64,000 bases of DNA from Rhexocercosporidium sp. MPI-PUGE-AT-0058 (GCA_020746875.1 JAGTJL010000001.1:2790001-2854000), one strand, 5' to 3'. Positions 10,855 through 22,883 are shown, counted from the first letter of the stretch. Translations and numbers: made by a program. The notes: generated by a model from the sequence alone, not told the origin.

Positions 10855-12318
10855 CTAACCCTCCAATGCAAGAAACATATCCGGTTTTGGCTTTCGGCCA
10901 TGGACAACAACACTGCAGTTTTGTGTTAGCCGGAATCCACAATCCACACATGGTAAACGTACGTACATTTGGAGGTAAGCATGGATTTCTGGATTATGGA
11001 GGTCCTCCCGTACCGTACTAAGAGCAACTTGACCGCTTCCTCAGACATACTGTAATATTCGGTTAACGGGACGATCGAGATTGCAAAGAGCATGTCCAAG
11101 ATGTTCCTCTGACACAACCAACCCAAATACTTGGATTTTTGATCAGTTGGCCATGTGCCTACTGGCCAAATGAATTCCTGTTGTTGAATGTCCTCAAATC
11201 CCACAGTTTCGAGGTAGTTCCTATACCTTGATGCAGAAGTCAAGTCGATTCCTTTGGATGCAAATGCCTCCTTAATTTCTTCGCCCAAAGGTCCAACGCA
11301 CTTCCTTCCAATGAGTCATCAGGACTTAGAAATTCAAAGACGAGGTCCTGCATTTCCATGACTCCTCTAGCTGTCAGTGCTTTGAAGGCTTCCTTGAAAA
11401 CGTGAAGTGGGTTAGAAAAAGAGCAGAATAACATCCGACCGTGAATAAAGTCAAATGGAAACTCAAAAGTCCACGGAAGTGAGAGATCATCGATCTGGAA
11501 TGTGCAATTCGGCGGTGCCCTGAGGTTTATTAGCTCATTCGAAAACAGTAATAAAGAGCAAGCGCACCATTTTAGCAGCATTGGGCTTAAATCCAACCCG
11601 TAAACCTCGACATCAGGATGTTCGTATGCTGGCCAAGGTTAAGCATAAAGCTGTCGAGGACGACTATTTACTTACCGAAATCCCTTGACCAAATTCCAGT
11701 CCCGGTGCCTATGTCGAGGGCTCGATGTGTCATCGGAAGTTGGACCAAGTGTAAACGTGCATCTAAAGTGAGGCTAAAAAGACAATGTTGAAGATCTGAA
11801 GCACTAATAAGTAACATGAGTAGCGGGATGGGGTGAGTGCTCACCAAGTCTTTCCTGCTCCTCCTTATCACTAGGTAATAGGTATTCTAAATGTATGGTT
11901 AATAGCGTTTTCAGATACAGTCAAAAACAATTACACTCACTCCCTTCATGACAGCGACTATAGCCGCGGCCATACCTTTGGATAAGTTGGAAGTCTTCAG
12001 ATGACAAAGTCGTCGTTGAATCCCTGGATCTAGGACCGAGCCCTACAGCAGAATCCAAGTCGGAATGCTAAACAAGTCAACTTCAAACACTTGAGTGAAA
12101 AAAAGGGTAACGCCTTACGTCATGAGCATCTGCGCCTATGGAATTTCTGTATGGTCGTGGTCGTCTGCATGGCTCGAGTTGTTGACTTGTTGAACCGGAC
12201 TTCCTAACTCGGACAACACAAGGTTTGAAGTCACAACACCCACATTCTCAACCCCGCTTCGACCGTGTTCCCTTTTCGATCCTACTTCACTGCTTGCTAT
12301 TGTTGGCCACCACTCCAT
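10855..12318 (-). pseudogene. LaeA-like SAM-dependent methyltransferase, frameshifted
   Basis: Class I methyltransferase of the LaeA-like group often linked to fungal secondary metabolism. Visible in order: QRYGRGYSRCHEG, EYLLPSDKEEQERL, motif I RALDIGTGTGIWSRDFG, VYGLDLSPM, PPNCTFQIDDLSLPW, FDFIHGRMLFCSF, KALTARGVMEMQDL, then the C-terminal FIWPVGTWPTDQ and VHGRKPKP. Short introns join most exons. Three lesions break it: a one-base loss in an A run near 11271-11283, a tandem CGTAC duplication at 11009-11018, and a one-base loss near 12140 just before IGADAHD. Each destroys the frame while the family-like sequence resumes in another frame. The N-terminal limit (MEWWPTIASS, 12318) is tentative. 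Either a recent pseudogene or a gene with consensus errors. Confidence 0.65.
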
Positions 12319-14700
12319 GATCTTTCCGCACTTAAGTCGACTTCCTTTCTGCCAAGCAGAGTCGCGCATAGTGTGAATGTGATTTCCAGGAAGTCTCCCG
12401 TACAAGATCGCCCACTTTTGTTCTTAGATCCGGTTGGCTTGCTACCAGCGCCCACTTCAATGCGTTGAGGTAATCCGAGTAGCGAACCTCTTGCCTGGTA
12501 AGCCATACAAACGCGTCGAACGGTCAATACATCCCACCACCATTCTACAGGTGGATGCTTTGCTTCGCAAAGGCCGTAGACCAGAGCATCCCGGAAAAGA
12601 AGTTTCTGTGACGAGTAGAATCTATTCGAGGCCAATTTAGCGAAGAACGATCACGAGAAAGATTGAACCTACCTTTGCAGCTTCATCGATACGCCAAACC
12701 AAGTCAGGATGAGCCTTTGCGCACACCCTTACAGTATGAACCAGGCTTGACCATTGTGGGATCTGCTCCGTAGCTCTACGGGGTGGAGAAAATCCTCGGG
12801 GTAGAACTTCTGCGAGCAAGAAAGGTCTTTGTCAATCAATAGGCCCGCCAGTTCCCGGGGTGTGGTTTGTTAACGTCTTCGAGGAAGCAGAAATCTTCTT
12901 CGCTGAGGCCATCCCATCTTGGGTCAAGTCCGTCCAGAATATCTTATATAGAACGCCCAAAATCTTTAGGCGCTGAAGCACTGACATGAGCGGTAGCTCT
13001 CGATTCTCAAACAGTTCTTTATTGGGTGTAGAATGGATGCGAAGGCATCGGAAGCACAAGGTGAGTCGCCGATGCTCCGTAAGCTGGTTGAGAAGATCCA
13101 GCGAGCCAAGGGGTTCTTCAACTCTAGTAAACAATTAGCAAATTGTGCCTTTCATGTTCTTGATAGCTCATACTTTCTCGACTTTTCATACTCCTCCTTT
13201 GATGCACCTAGCTCACTTAACCGGATTCGAGTAGACGCCGTGAATGAGCGAGACCAGCAAGGATATCGTCGACCGCCTTTGATGAGAGAGCGCAAGCTTC
13301 TCTTTCCAGCGCCATGAAAGTTACCTTAGAGGCGAATGTAGACAAAGCCTCGTCCGTGTCGTTGGCGACTCTGGTAGGTCCCATTGCCGAAGACGCGAAA
13401 GGGGGACTCCATTGCCAATTCCAGCTGCAGGAATTGTATTCTGTTGCTATTCTTCTGAGAGTCTCCTCCGCTTTGCACAATCCAAGTACATCGACGTCCG
13501 TCAAGGAGTTCTCTGTCCTTCGGCTGGATAATATGTCCAAGGGAATGCCGGAATGTGGGAATGGGAAATAGGAACAGACAAGCAGGATGTCTTTGGCTGT
13601 CGTGGAGTCTTGAAGGATTTGGCAAGCCTCGTGCAAGCGGAGAGCGCTGCCGTGGGTCGACGACTCGGAGGTAGAGCAACCCATTGGAGGGTGATGACCA
13701 CAAGGCCGGAGATGCACGGTCAAGGGTAAGGATGTAGGATACGGTAAGGCGAAGTGCTGAGATGAGGGCAACTTGCAGGTGAGGAGGGCGGGATTCAGAT
13801 GCCTCGTCTTGTGGAGGCCCAAATGCTGAGGATGAAGTGAGGCAAATACAAGGACGCAAGTACCACCGGAAAACCTTGATTGATCAATAAGGAAGTGAGG
13901 AGGGCACCTGCAGGAGGTTCTCCAGCTTCTTATACATTTTTCGCATTCGCTCGTTGCTGATTGAGATATAGGATTGAAATCCAGTAGTACGAGCAGTCTC
14001 CACAACGTATTAATCATCTAAGAAACAAAGCACATTCTTCCACAGCACTGATGGCAGTTCCGAGGGTTAATCGCCCCCTGTCTTTGTGGCGTTGTCATCG
14101 AGTTAACCTCACATGGCTCAATACGGGTTGAAAAGAAATGGTCTGGGCCCAACGAGGCAAGACCTTTTGCAATCTCAGAAACTCGAGCAACCGGTGGAAT
14201 ATGGGACGAGGATCTTCGTCTCTCCCGCCATGGGACAACGCACTGGCGTGGCGTTGGAACAGTAGCGCGCTTTACTAAGCGAACGACGAGGGTCTCGTGT
14301 GCACCAATGCACATGAGATCCCCTGGCATGCTTCAGTTCGCCTTCCCTCACCAACTTCCAGGTGACAGAAAGCAGCTTCGCATGGGATTGCATACGATTC
14401 GAGCGATCTCGCTCGTAATGAAGTTCTTATAGGCGTCTTGAGCAAGTTCTCGCCTACAGATATCATCAAGTCCACAGTAATTGGTTACTTCCCTAGGACA
14501 TTGTCATCAGCTAACTCGGGCGTAGGAACTGAAGACTTCTTTTAGAGATTTTTTTGGACGAGGCACTGTAGAAGACTGCGTGCAACTCGTCCAATGGGTC
14601 TCCAAGGCTGTTCTTTCTGACACCCATCGCCACAATACTATCTCATCAAAGTCATCGTTGACCCTTTTGGACGGCGTCCCTTCTTCAAACGATACTTCAT
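12319..14700. other. unresolved coding-like region, minus strand favoured
   Basis: Several minus-strand frames look protein-like but I cannot build one gene: 13217-14017 (LHEACQILQDSTTAKDIL, later ALEREACALSSKAVDDIL), 12832-13134 (LGSLDLLNQLTEHRRLTLC), 12637-12819, and 12297-12635 where two frames overlap (SSQKLLFRDALVYGLCEAK and RYSDYLNALKWALVASQPDL). A possible intron with an ACTAG acceptor precedes the 13134 exon. No domain recognised. 14018-14700 shows nothing. Confidence 0.3.
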
Positions 14701-14701
14701 C

Positions 14702-16230
14702 ATGCAATGCCTTGGAGATACTTTGACCTCGACAGCTGTATTAAGTGCTGTCTCGGCCAACACTATCATATCAAAACCGATCACTTCCTTGCCTACTGCA
14801 GATCCACAAGCTTGCATCCGCCAACCTTCACCCACTGCCGACGCGCCTTTATCGATCCGCAAGAATTTTGAAGCGAAAGGGTTCCTTCTGATCGAGTAAA
14901 CCGTTTGACTCGATACGTTCTATCCTTCGTCAATGCCAAAGTTCTTCCACCGGAGGCTTATGACAACTTGTGGTCTGACAAAGGCAAGATATTTACCGGC
15001 TCTGAGAAGGGAATAAGACGCATATGTCGACTACAAAGAGGCCGCCTGCAGATTGAGGAGCGCATGAGTCAATATGGAACTGCCGCCCGTCTTTGCCTTA
15101 TGTTTGCTGTTGCTGATGTTGATCATTACGCACTCACGGCTACGTCAACTGAGCTAGAGCTTCGCGCTCATCGCAAACGAAAGACAGCTGCCTTGGAGAA
15201 AATTTCTGAAGTCAACAACATCTCGATAGATGATTTACATCAAGACAAAAGAAAGAGTAGGAACTACTTTGAACTGCTCTTTGGACTAGGTCCCGGTTCT
15301 CTTCTCTTGATAGGACCCTTAACAGGGCCTGACGCAGCCTCGTAAGTCACTATTCACTCTACTCTGCACCAGATTACTGACGTCAGGATTTCAATGCAGC
15401 TGGGAGGTGAACACGAACAAGGAAGACGTAGGTCTTGTGCTTGAATACATCCGGATACATCTTCCCCGACTTTATGACACCCTCATAGAGTTGAATGGAG
15501 TTGGTGCACGTACCATGGTCAAAGGCCTTCTAGCATATGGGTGGACGGTGGAGGAAGTCAAATCGAGCCCCGTTCCATTCATGAAAGCAGTTAGGAAACA
15601 TCTTGATGAAAACCTCATGATTCCTATGACTGAGGGAGTGGTACCTGCAACCCAGCACCCTTACACTACAAATCTGTCGTCGAAGAGGAAGGCCGATAAA
15701 GATCACGCCCACAAATTCTATACGTCAAACCAAAGTTCCTCCGCCTTCGACGACCACACCGCCGAGACTTCTCCGCCGGATGAAGATTCAATTGAGTCGT
15801 GGCTACTTGCCAACAGTCTCCAGAAGTCCAACTCGTCTGGTTCCAGCCAGCGACAACTAGTCTCCATGGATCCGCATATGACGAGCAGTCTGTATGCGGT
15901 AGACTGTCTGCCGAGCTCTTTGGAGCAAGACCCAAGTAGGGAGAGGGTACTAACAATAGATCCGAACATGATGAGTACTCTGGGCGCTGTGGGGGGCCTG
16001 CCGAGCTCCCTGGAACCGAGTTCAAGTCGGGAGAGGGTACTCACGATCAATCCAAATTTGCTCACTATTGATCCAAGTATGACGAGCAGCTTGGGCGCAG
16101 TAGACTGCCTGCATCTGTGGAGCGAGATTCAAGTCGGGAGAGGGTGTTCACAGTGTACCCAAACATAACAAGAAACTTTAGTGCGGCCAGAATACAACCA
16201 CACTTTCCAACGCAGGGGCTCTGGCCGTGA
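14702..16230 (+). pseudogene. decayed gene of unknown function with repeated tail
   Basis: Plus-strand frames join into one product. A possible first part 14702-14899 ends SIRKNFEAKGFLLIE, then a one-base frame change leads into RLTRYVLSFVNAKVLPPEAY and EERMSQYGTAARLCLMFAVA. A GTAAGT...TGCAG intron near 15342-15399 leads into WEVNTNKEDVGLVLEYIRIH and LIELNGVGARTMVKGLLAYG. The C-terminus is a Ser-rich region and then three or four copies of a roughly 30-residue repeat. In the third copy a 4-bp deletion shifts the frame, after which repeat sequence continues (ERDSSRERVFTVYPNITRN) to 16230. I recall similar uncharacterised fungal proteins but no function. Confidence 0.45.
15860..16190. repeat. 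90-bp tandem coding repeat with a deletion
   Basis: Units are anchored by gggagagggtactnacnatn at about 15938, 16028 and 16136. They encode S-x-R-E-R-V-L-T-I-(D/N)-P-N followed by a (M)T-S-(S/T)-L-G-A-V-x-x-L motif. Relative to units 1 and 2, unit 3 lacks 4 bp in its ctgccgagctc segment and holds an 18-bp insertion upstream. Confidence 0.7.
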
Positions 16231-16528
16231 TGGAGAAGGATAGTCCGGACATTGAGAGCACATTTGGCCAGTGGCACAAGATTTCTGCAAATGGTCATGG
16301 TCCATTGGTGTGTATGCCAATGGGTAACTTCTCTGTCAGATGCTAATATAAAACAAGATACCTCGCGAACCTCCACATGAACGATACACAACAGAATCAG
16401 ACTCGAGGAAGAATGCAGCTGAGCCACTTTCGATCTCTGTCCACCGCTATCACCATATTCTGGCAGCTGAACTGTGCCCAGTGCAAGTATTCCAATAATA
16501 CCCTTTCCCATACTCGATTTGTCATACT

Positions 16529-16954
16529 TCAAGGGATCAGACAAACATCCGAGTATACTATAGGAATTCTCCACTGAATATCGTCCTGCTTTGCGGTGGC
16601 CCCGAGGATCTTGAGAGGCTTAAGGTCAACGGTCTGTGTTGGTCGGTCAGCGTTGTGCCATGCGATGAGAGCATTGTGCAGGGCTACCGTCTCGAACGCC
16701 TGAGCAGCCGCGATTGTCTCGGGTGTCCATTTTAATTTCTCATGGCTTGACTTTCCGGGTTCCAACATCCCATCAGCTCGTAGCTGAGCGACCTGGGCAT
16801 CGAGACTTGCTCGAGCTTTCTCTGCAACACTCCCACTTATCCCTGAACTGGTCACTATCATCTCCGTCGCTGTTTCCTGCTCGAGTCGCGTACTATTTCC
16901 GAGGTTTGTCTGCGGGATATTATTGTCTTGCTGGTCGGAGTTGGAATCGCGCAA
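16529..16954 (-). CDS. unrecognised gene, C-terminal exon
   Basis: The open frame, beginning before DSNSDQQDNNIPQTN, encodes a soluble helical protein with VAEKARASLDAQVAQLRADG and TPETIAAAQAFETVALHNAL, ending at 16529. The composition is protein-like, but no ATG is present at the 5' end. An in-frame stop lies only about 15 codons upstream, and the only join I can propose is an intron ending aaag before GAGCGGGG. Function unknown. Confidence 0.35.
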   Translation of the reverse strand: MRDSNSDQQDNNIPQTNLGNSTRLEQETATEMIVTSSGISGSVAEKARASLDAQVAQLRADGMLEPGKSSHEKLKWTPETIAAAQAFETVALHNALIAWHNADRPTQTVDLKPLKILGATAKQDDIQWRIPIVYSDVCLIP

Positions 16955-17099
16955 TCTTTTGGTGCCACCCCGCTCCTTTGTTCAGAGGGCAGGTCCTTGA
17001 TGTGCTGGCAGCGGACAAGGGTTATATATGATAGGGCGGGGGTGTAAATGGTATCAACTGCTTGCCCTACGAGCGTTGGTGATTCTGATACGTAGAAAG

Positions 17100-17360
17100 T
17101 TACTCTGCTTCTTTGACGTTTGGTAGAAGGGCAGCTTGCATGTACCCTGTGGATTTTTGTTAGGTTTTTTTTCAGCCTCGTCACATGACTTACCTTGGAA
17201 TTGTACGGGTGGCGTACCACACCATGTCCGTCGATCCAGCTCGTGCAAAAAGACCAAGATCTTCAATATATCCATTCTGACCCCAAATTTTTCAAATTTC
17301 TGACGCCCCAAAGATGCACCCAAGAGTCTCTCCCAATGATACTGGTCCAAGTCTCATGCA
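17100..17360 (-). CDS. unrecognised gene, two terminal exons
   Basis: Exon containing LDQYHWERLLGASLGRQKFE and ILVFLHELDRRTWCGTPPVQ joins through a textbook intron (GTAAGT donor, CCTAAC branch, CCACAG acceptor) to GYMQAALLPNVKEAE and a stop at 17100. The upstream exon boundary is unclear because the frame is closed by a TGA just before it. No domain recognised. It could be part of the gene at 17574-18502. Confidence 0.3.
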
Positions 17361-17573
17361 GGCAGAGAAAATGGCGTTTGGGACACCATAGTTGACGGTT
17401 CGAGATGTATCGGCAAGGGAGGTGTACTGCTTTATCGGTGTTCATGGTTTCCCAAGGGCAGACGCCCTCCACAGAGCAGTAGCCAACGCAGCGTCCATCC
17501 TTCCCCCCCATGTGCCAGCGGTAACGGGCTCGTAAGACCAAATCTCAATGTCGAGCCCTCTGCCGTGATAAGA

Positions 17574-18502
17574 TTAGGCTTGATTTGTATCCAGCTGCTT
17601 AAAGTGCAACTCGACTGAACCATAAGTTATGTCTCTTGCTACTCCGGGCCGTCTGTAATAATACTGTACATACGCGACATGGTCAAAAACAAAGGCCGTC
17701 AACTGGGGGTCTGCAGATTCGCCGCGTTTTAGCGCGACAAGAGGCAGTGGTGTGCTAGAGCCAGTCAGCACATCACACCTTCAGCTCGGACACAGTGGTA
17801 TCGTCAAAGCATGCAAATAACTCCAGCCTGTACTAGTGACAGGACCAGGAAACGGCCATGCACCAGTTCTAGGCCCGGGCAGAATTCCAATATTCATAGA
17901 AGACGTGCAGATCTACTGTCTCAGTTGCGGGCCAATGAACCTGCCACGATCTCCAGGCGATACGTTTGAATAAGAGATACAAATATTACTTTTCCAGGAC
18001 GGTCTCAATAGCCTTAGGCCTTGTTGCTTCCTTCTGCCTCTCCCGGTCAATCTCACGAAAGACAATACTCATGCGCCATATCCAGATATCAAGCGTCCAC
18101 TGTTGGCCCATCAAACTTGTGATCTGCTCGCAGTAGTGTGGATCGTCGTTCTGTCTCCCGTGTGCCCGATTTGGCAGCCAACTGTGGTTGTTGAATCTTT
18201 CCCCCTGCATCCCTGCCCTCCTGAATACCTATGGGTGTCCAAGGTTTCGGTGTTTTAGGAGAAAACTTGCGGGACTCGACGGTGGTGTGAGGTGCTTGAC
18301 TAACTGGCTGCATGGCTATGATTTTGACAGGTAGCTTCTGTTCACATCAGATGACTGTGTGAGAGATCATGGGATTGCTTGATTTTCTAACCTCTTTATG
18401 GAACTCCGTCTTCAATGGCGCCAACGCCTTTCTTAGCTTTTGCTGCTTGTTTGGCGCTAGTTGGTTACTTGCTACTCCACTCACTGGATATGAACTGGCC
18501 AT
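17574..18502 (-). CDS. unrecognised multi-exon gene, possibly frameshifted
   Basis: Start ATG at 18502 (MASSYPVSGVASNQLAPNKQ). A GTTAGA-donor intron ending aacagaag joins to LPVKIIAMQPVSQAPHTTVE and SRKFSPKTPKPWTPI. The coding-like sequence then continues in another frame (NNHSWLPNRAHGRQNDDPHY, LMGQQWTLDIWIWRMSIVFR, ending AIETVLEK). A further minus-strand exon carries LTAFVFDHVAYVQYYYRRPG and ends HFKQLDTNQA at 17574. The frame change near 18214 suggests a one-base lesion or a missed intron. No known domain. Confidence 0.3.
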
Positions 18503-19148
18503 CTCGGTTGCGGATCTGGAACCAAAGACTCTAGAGAGCAAATGGAAACCAGAACTGTGTAGATGGCATGCATTTCTTTAAATATGTGTTACTTTCTGTT
18601 TACATAACTCAAGTTTTTTCAAGAGCCTCGTAAGAATTAATACCGTAACGTGGTACAAAAATTCAAATGTACATGACAGCGGGCGGCTTCAAGGGGTTCG
18701 AGAGAACCGGTCAGTACATCACCTTCAGCTAGAGCAAGGATACAGTCCCAAGTGCCTCACACAAGAACTCCATTTTGTACTAAGTTACAACGGCAAGAAC
18801 AGCCATGAGCATCCTGTGGCTTCCCAAGTGCGGCTTACCTATCCTTAATTCAATATACATTCACAACTTGATCTACATATATTCCGTGCTCCCCGGACTG
18901 CCTAGGGTTTCCTACATGCATAGGAACTATATAGGGTATAGAACAAGGTTCATGGTTTTGATTCGTATTCGAATCAGGGTCAGATTAATACAAGGCGTGG
19001 GTAAGATAGCAGCCCCTCGGATAACAGCCGTTCATGTAGCAGCCCTACTAGTTGTCCACATAAACGACTAGGCTCTTCTAAGAACGAGTGTTTGCCTCGT
19101 TTTTGTTCAAAAGGCTCGCCCCTACCCACGTTATTTGCCTGACTATCT
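18503..19148. other. intergenic, diverged direct repeat only
   Basis: No gene seen. About 90 bp around 18700-18790 resembles 17755-17845 (shared pieces such as tcagcacatca/tcagtacatca followed by accttcagct, and aactcca...tgtacta), suggesting an old duplication. Confidence 0.35.
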
Positions 19149-20929
19149 ATGGCGTGTAACGAGGCATTCGAGATGCCAGCATTTAATTCCACCCAATCCA
19201 CTGACATCTCCGGAGTCATCACCTCGATTGATGGGCAAATATTAGTCACAACCGTCGAGAAGAAGGTAAGGCTCCATAAACATTCTCAAGGACCTATGTT
19301 TACTAATTCTAGGACTTTCAGCGAATTCTATCCGATGCAGACGAGCTTTACAATATGCCTCTAGGTGACAAACCATGGAGGTTTTACGACGTGCCAATGA
19401 ATCAGATCGAGCCAATCCTGTCTAGCCGGGATCAAATACTCTCGGCACCGGGAATATACGTCCTTACCCGCAGTGGTAAGATGTACCAAGTTGCCGTCAA
19501 TTTGGCATATTTCCAGTGGCTCACCTCCACTGGGTTCATGTCTCCATACATGAACACTGCAGTGAATAGTGAAGAGTCGGTACAAGGCAAATTTGCGGCA
19601 GCATGGAATGCTGATGCTCTTTCTGTCGAAAACGCTGTCAGTGCAATCTCTTTTGGATGTCCCCAAGGGCTTGTGTTCCTTGTTCTGGGCTGCTGCGATA
19701 ACTACAACACGCCAGCTGTTCTTGCTCTCCTCAGCAAGAATAGAACAAGTCTCTTCCAAGATTGTGAAGAACTCTACCGAGAGCTATCTGCCTACCCTAG
19801 AAAAACAATTGCCAATCACGAGCTTACGGGGCCTGATCAACTTGCTGCAGAGTTTCACAGATTGTCAATTTTCCGACACTGGTTCGAGTTCCTTGGCGTG
19901 AACGAAATAGTAACGCCAGCCAGACGTGGTAGAGAGGAGGAGATAGCTACTCTTGACAATGAAAATGAACAGGAGTCAGGAGTAATAACCACGGATGAGG
20001 GTTGGGTGTGAGTAGAGGCACAACAGAAAGAGTCTATTGCTTTCCATCCCGGTGTACTTCGCTTGGGATCATACAAGCTGGTCCGTGTGTATCTACCTGA
20101 AGTTCCTCCAAATGACGAAATCCTCACCATGATCAGACTGTCAAATGATTCCTTAGTGTTAATTGTGCTTCGGTCACATGTTTCCATATTAGAGTCGAAT
20201 CTAGGTGCTTGTTGCCTTCCGTACAATTTTGAACCCAGCAAAGAAGATGTAGGTTTACTGGGGTTCGTGGAGGCACAAAATCAGCAGATCGATTCACTTG
20301 CGAGGATAGTACTTGATGCTATGTCAAGAGACACTACGGTTAAAAAGCGACTTTAGATCTACGCTAATCCTCCCGTTATCTTCAATCTTTTGACAACATG
20401 GTTAAGAAAAGTGGTTGTACAATCGGAGGGGGATTCTCCTGCTTATCCTGAGGTAACTGAAATCAAGAATGACCCGGCATCAGGACGGATTCAACTGGAT
20501 GGATACAACTTCTATTCATACACTCTCGTGAGAGTGTCTAATCTTGGACAATACGCACGAAATCCCGACAAGCTTGGGAACTTCGACGAAGTTCTCAGCA
20601 TCGAGAAACTCGAAGATGAAACCTGGGAGGTGCTTATATACAAGTCACAAATGCCAGCGTTGACGGACAAGCTTCGCAAGGAGGTTCCTGATTGCGTCAT
20701 CAACCCGGACTATAATCCCTTTGAGCCTGACGCAAGAGAAGTGAAAGAATTCGGTTACGAGGGGGCAAAACTTCTGAGGACTCGGAGGTTTCGCGAAAGG
20801 GCAGAGCGCATGATACACTGGCCCAAGGCAGCAGCTTTCTACGGTGACTTAATAAGAGGTTGTGAAAAGCAGGTAGCTGCACCGGACGACGACGAGAAAG
20901 AGATGGACATGCACAGGAACGAGGAGTAG
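19149..20929 (+). pseudogene. large hypothetical protein gene with two in-frame stops
   Basis: Exon 1 (MACNEAFEMPAFNSTQSTDI) joins through a GTAAGG...TTCTAG intron to DFQRILSDADELYN. From there one frame runs to 20929 without any frameshift but is cut by TGA at 20009-20011 and TAG at 20354-20356. Sequence either side reads as one protein: LAYFQWLTSTGFMSPYMNT, LVFLVLGCCDNYNTP, then SYKLVRVYLPEVPPNDEIL, then YNFYSYTLVRVSNLGQYARN, ending in an acidic tail. The two SY(K/T)LVRV segments look like a duplicated domain. Both stops are one C-to-T change from CGA or CAG, as RIP would give. No family recognised. The alternative of three separate small genes fails because segments 2 and 3 lack plausible starts. 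Confidence 0.6.
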
Positions 20930-21332
20930 GGAGGAGACAAAGGTAGAAGAATGCATGACTGAGTGTTAGGAGATAGTATAGATACTCCGCTTCCCGTCTG
21001 AAACCGTTATAAATACGTTCCTAGTTGCGAGCACAGAGTATTCTTCCTTTGCTACTAGTTCTCTTTGGTATTTCTCTATCAGAAAATGTATTCTATCTTG
21101 AAACGAATGACCACCTAAAGAGTTTTGGCCTGGTACAGCGCACTGAAAAGGAGATCTTCGTTAGGAGATATCAAACATCAACAGACGACTGTCGCAAATC
21201 ACCAACTCAATCCTCCCCTTCCGACTTCAGAATATCCCGGTCCCGACCAGAAACATGCCTTCGTAAATTCCCTGTGACTTGACACGCCGACAAAATCGAA
21301 TCAATAGCCACCTCCAGAACAATATGTCATAT

Positions 21333-22243
21333 CTACTTGTACCACCACGACAGCAAAAATCTCCTGCTTACAACCCAGTATGATGAAATAGTGTTGTCGG
21401 CAAGGTTAGGCCTAGGGTATTCATAGCCATCGAGGACGAGGAGGCCAGTGTCAATATATTGTTCGTTTGCCTCGCTGGAGTTCCCATCAGAGGACGTTTT
21501 GCTGGAAGCGTCATCAGTGGACATATCACTAAAGCCCCCATCGAATAAAGCTTCGCAAGACAAGTTAGGATCAGAGTCTCGGAAAATCCCAATGGGCTTT
21601 CATCTATCCTCATCAAACAATGGCGGGACGGTTACGGGCATCTCGTCTCCAGAGGAATAAATATCCCTGTCTACACTGCGAGTGTTGATTAGTAGATGAC
21701 AGGAAGTTACATATGTCTAAAGACTTACAGCTGAGATGCTACCGATTCTCCAGTCATGACAGGCAGATGTGCTTCAACAAGCTTCAAGCCAATGTACTCG
21801 AGATCCTCGATTGTGAGGGCTTGGGCAAACCGTAAGAGACGCAAAATCTTAGTGTGCAAGCTCAACCTGGTACGCTCGGGTGTTGACGGACACGGGCTAC
21901 ACGGTGGTGTGGCTGGAAAATGATGGGGTAGAGGCTTGCCGTGCGGAATCATCTCTATTGGAGCCATGTTCAAGGAGTCAAGTGGGTTCTAATGCTCGAG
22001 AGTAAACATCAAAGCCACTCAGCAGGCGCTGTCCAGAGGCTAGAGGGTGATAAAGGGTAGCAACGTACTCTTCTCACGCTAAATCTTGTTCGTACAGGGC
22101 CGACAGGTTTTCAACTTGCAATACTTGCACTCATAGATATACCAATGTGGCCCGCTATAGCATAGGCTGCAAATCCACTGCATGAGCGTCGACTCGGACT
22201 TCAAGGGATTAAAAGAGTGGTGGCAGTAACTCGGAATTGCCAT
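21333..22243 (-). pseudogene. zinc-ribbon-like gene cut by in-frame stops
   Basis: ATG at 22243 starts MAIPSYCHHSFNPLKSE, followed by a Cys-rich segment WICSLCYSGPHWYIYECKYC and KLKTCRPCTNKI, with four CxxC pairs typical of a small zinc-binding module. A TAG at 22079 ends this frame, yet it continues as REK and splices (GTACGT donor, GCATTAG acceptor) to NPLDSLNMAPIEMIPHGKPL, then by a GTAAGT intron to VDRDIYSSGDEMPV. A TGA at 21600 follows, again continued in frame by KPIGIFRDSDPNLSCEALF and an acidic Ser-rich tail to 21333. Both stops fit C-to-T changes of CAG and CGA. Alternatively the 54-residue zinc protein and the protein from ATG 21967 are now separate small genes. Confidence 0.5.
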
Positions 22244-22883
22244 TAGCAGTTGGCCTAAGCTCTTAGGATGACTTAATATTAAAGTACAGAAGTTGCTCAA
22301 AGAAGAGTGGTCAATATCGAGCGGAGATCCGCACTTTTATATCTATCGATTCTGTCCATACTTCACGGTAAGATAAAGTCTAGTCTATCTTGGGAAACGA
22401 ACGCCGGAGGACGATTCAAGTAGTTGATTCCTTTATCCTTGTGTCAACCGGTAGCTTACAATTCGGAGGTCCATTCTCGCGCGGCCAACGCGGGATAGTC
22501 GACCAAGAAAATTCAGTGGTGTTGCCCTAGATGAACCCACGGTCCATAGTTGCCGCATGATGTATTAATTTTGCTTAAAGGGCAAAGCTGGCTTCGCCGA
22601 TTCACCCCTGTGAAGTCACTTGCAGATTAATTGATGATGCATACAGTACTAATAAATAGTAGATTGGAAAAGTAGTCTTTCGCATAAGCGTTCGCTGGGG
22701 CACGCCGTTATTTTGATTCTCTCGAAGGTTACATTACGCCATGGATTTCTGTGCTCGAACTTTACTATACACGGACGATTTGACACATTCGAAGCAAGCC
22801 TAGAAAGACCCAAAAAGTAAGATCCTAAATTCAACAACTCAGCCCCAGCCATCCGATGCTACTTCTTACTCCTTTCGTCATAA

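Noticed and set aside
13217..14017. 266-codon minus-strand open frame
   Set aside because: Longest frame in its area, but another long frame overlaps on the same strand, composition is Pro/Ser/His-rich and no start, domain or splice structure is convincing. Kept only as part of the unresolved region.
21025..21282. Possible secreted protein (hydrophobic start LPLLLVLFGISLS)
   Set aside because: The frame lacks an ATG before the hydrophobic segment and the rest looks non-coding.
19149..22243. Reassigned TGA codons
   Set aside because: TAG and TAA are affected as well as TGA, and intact genes nearby use TGA as their normal stop, so a code change is not needed.
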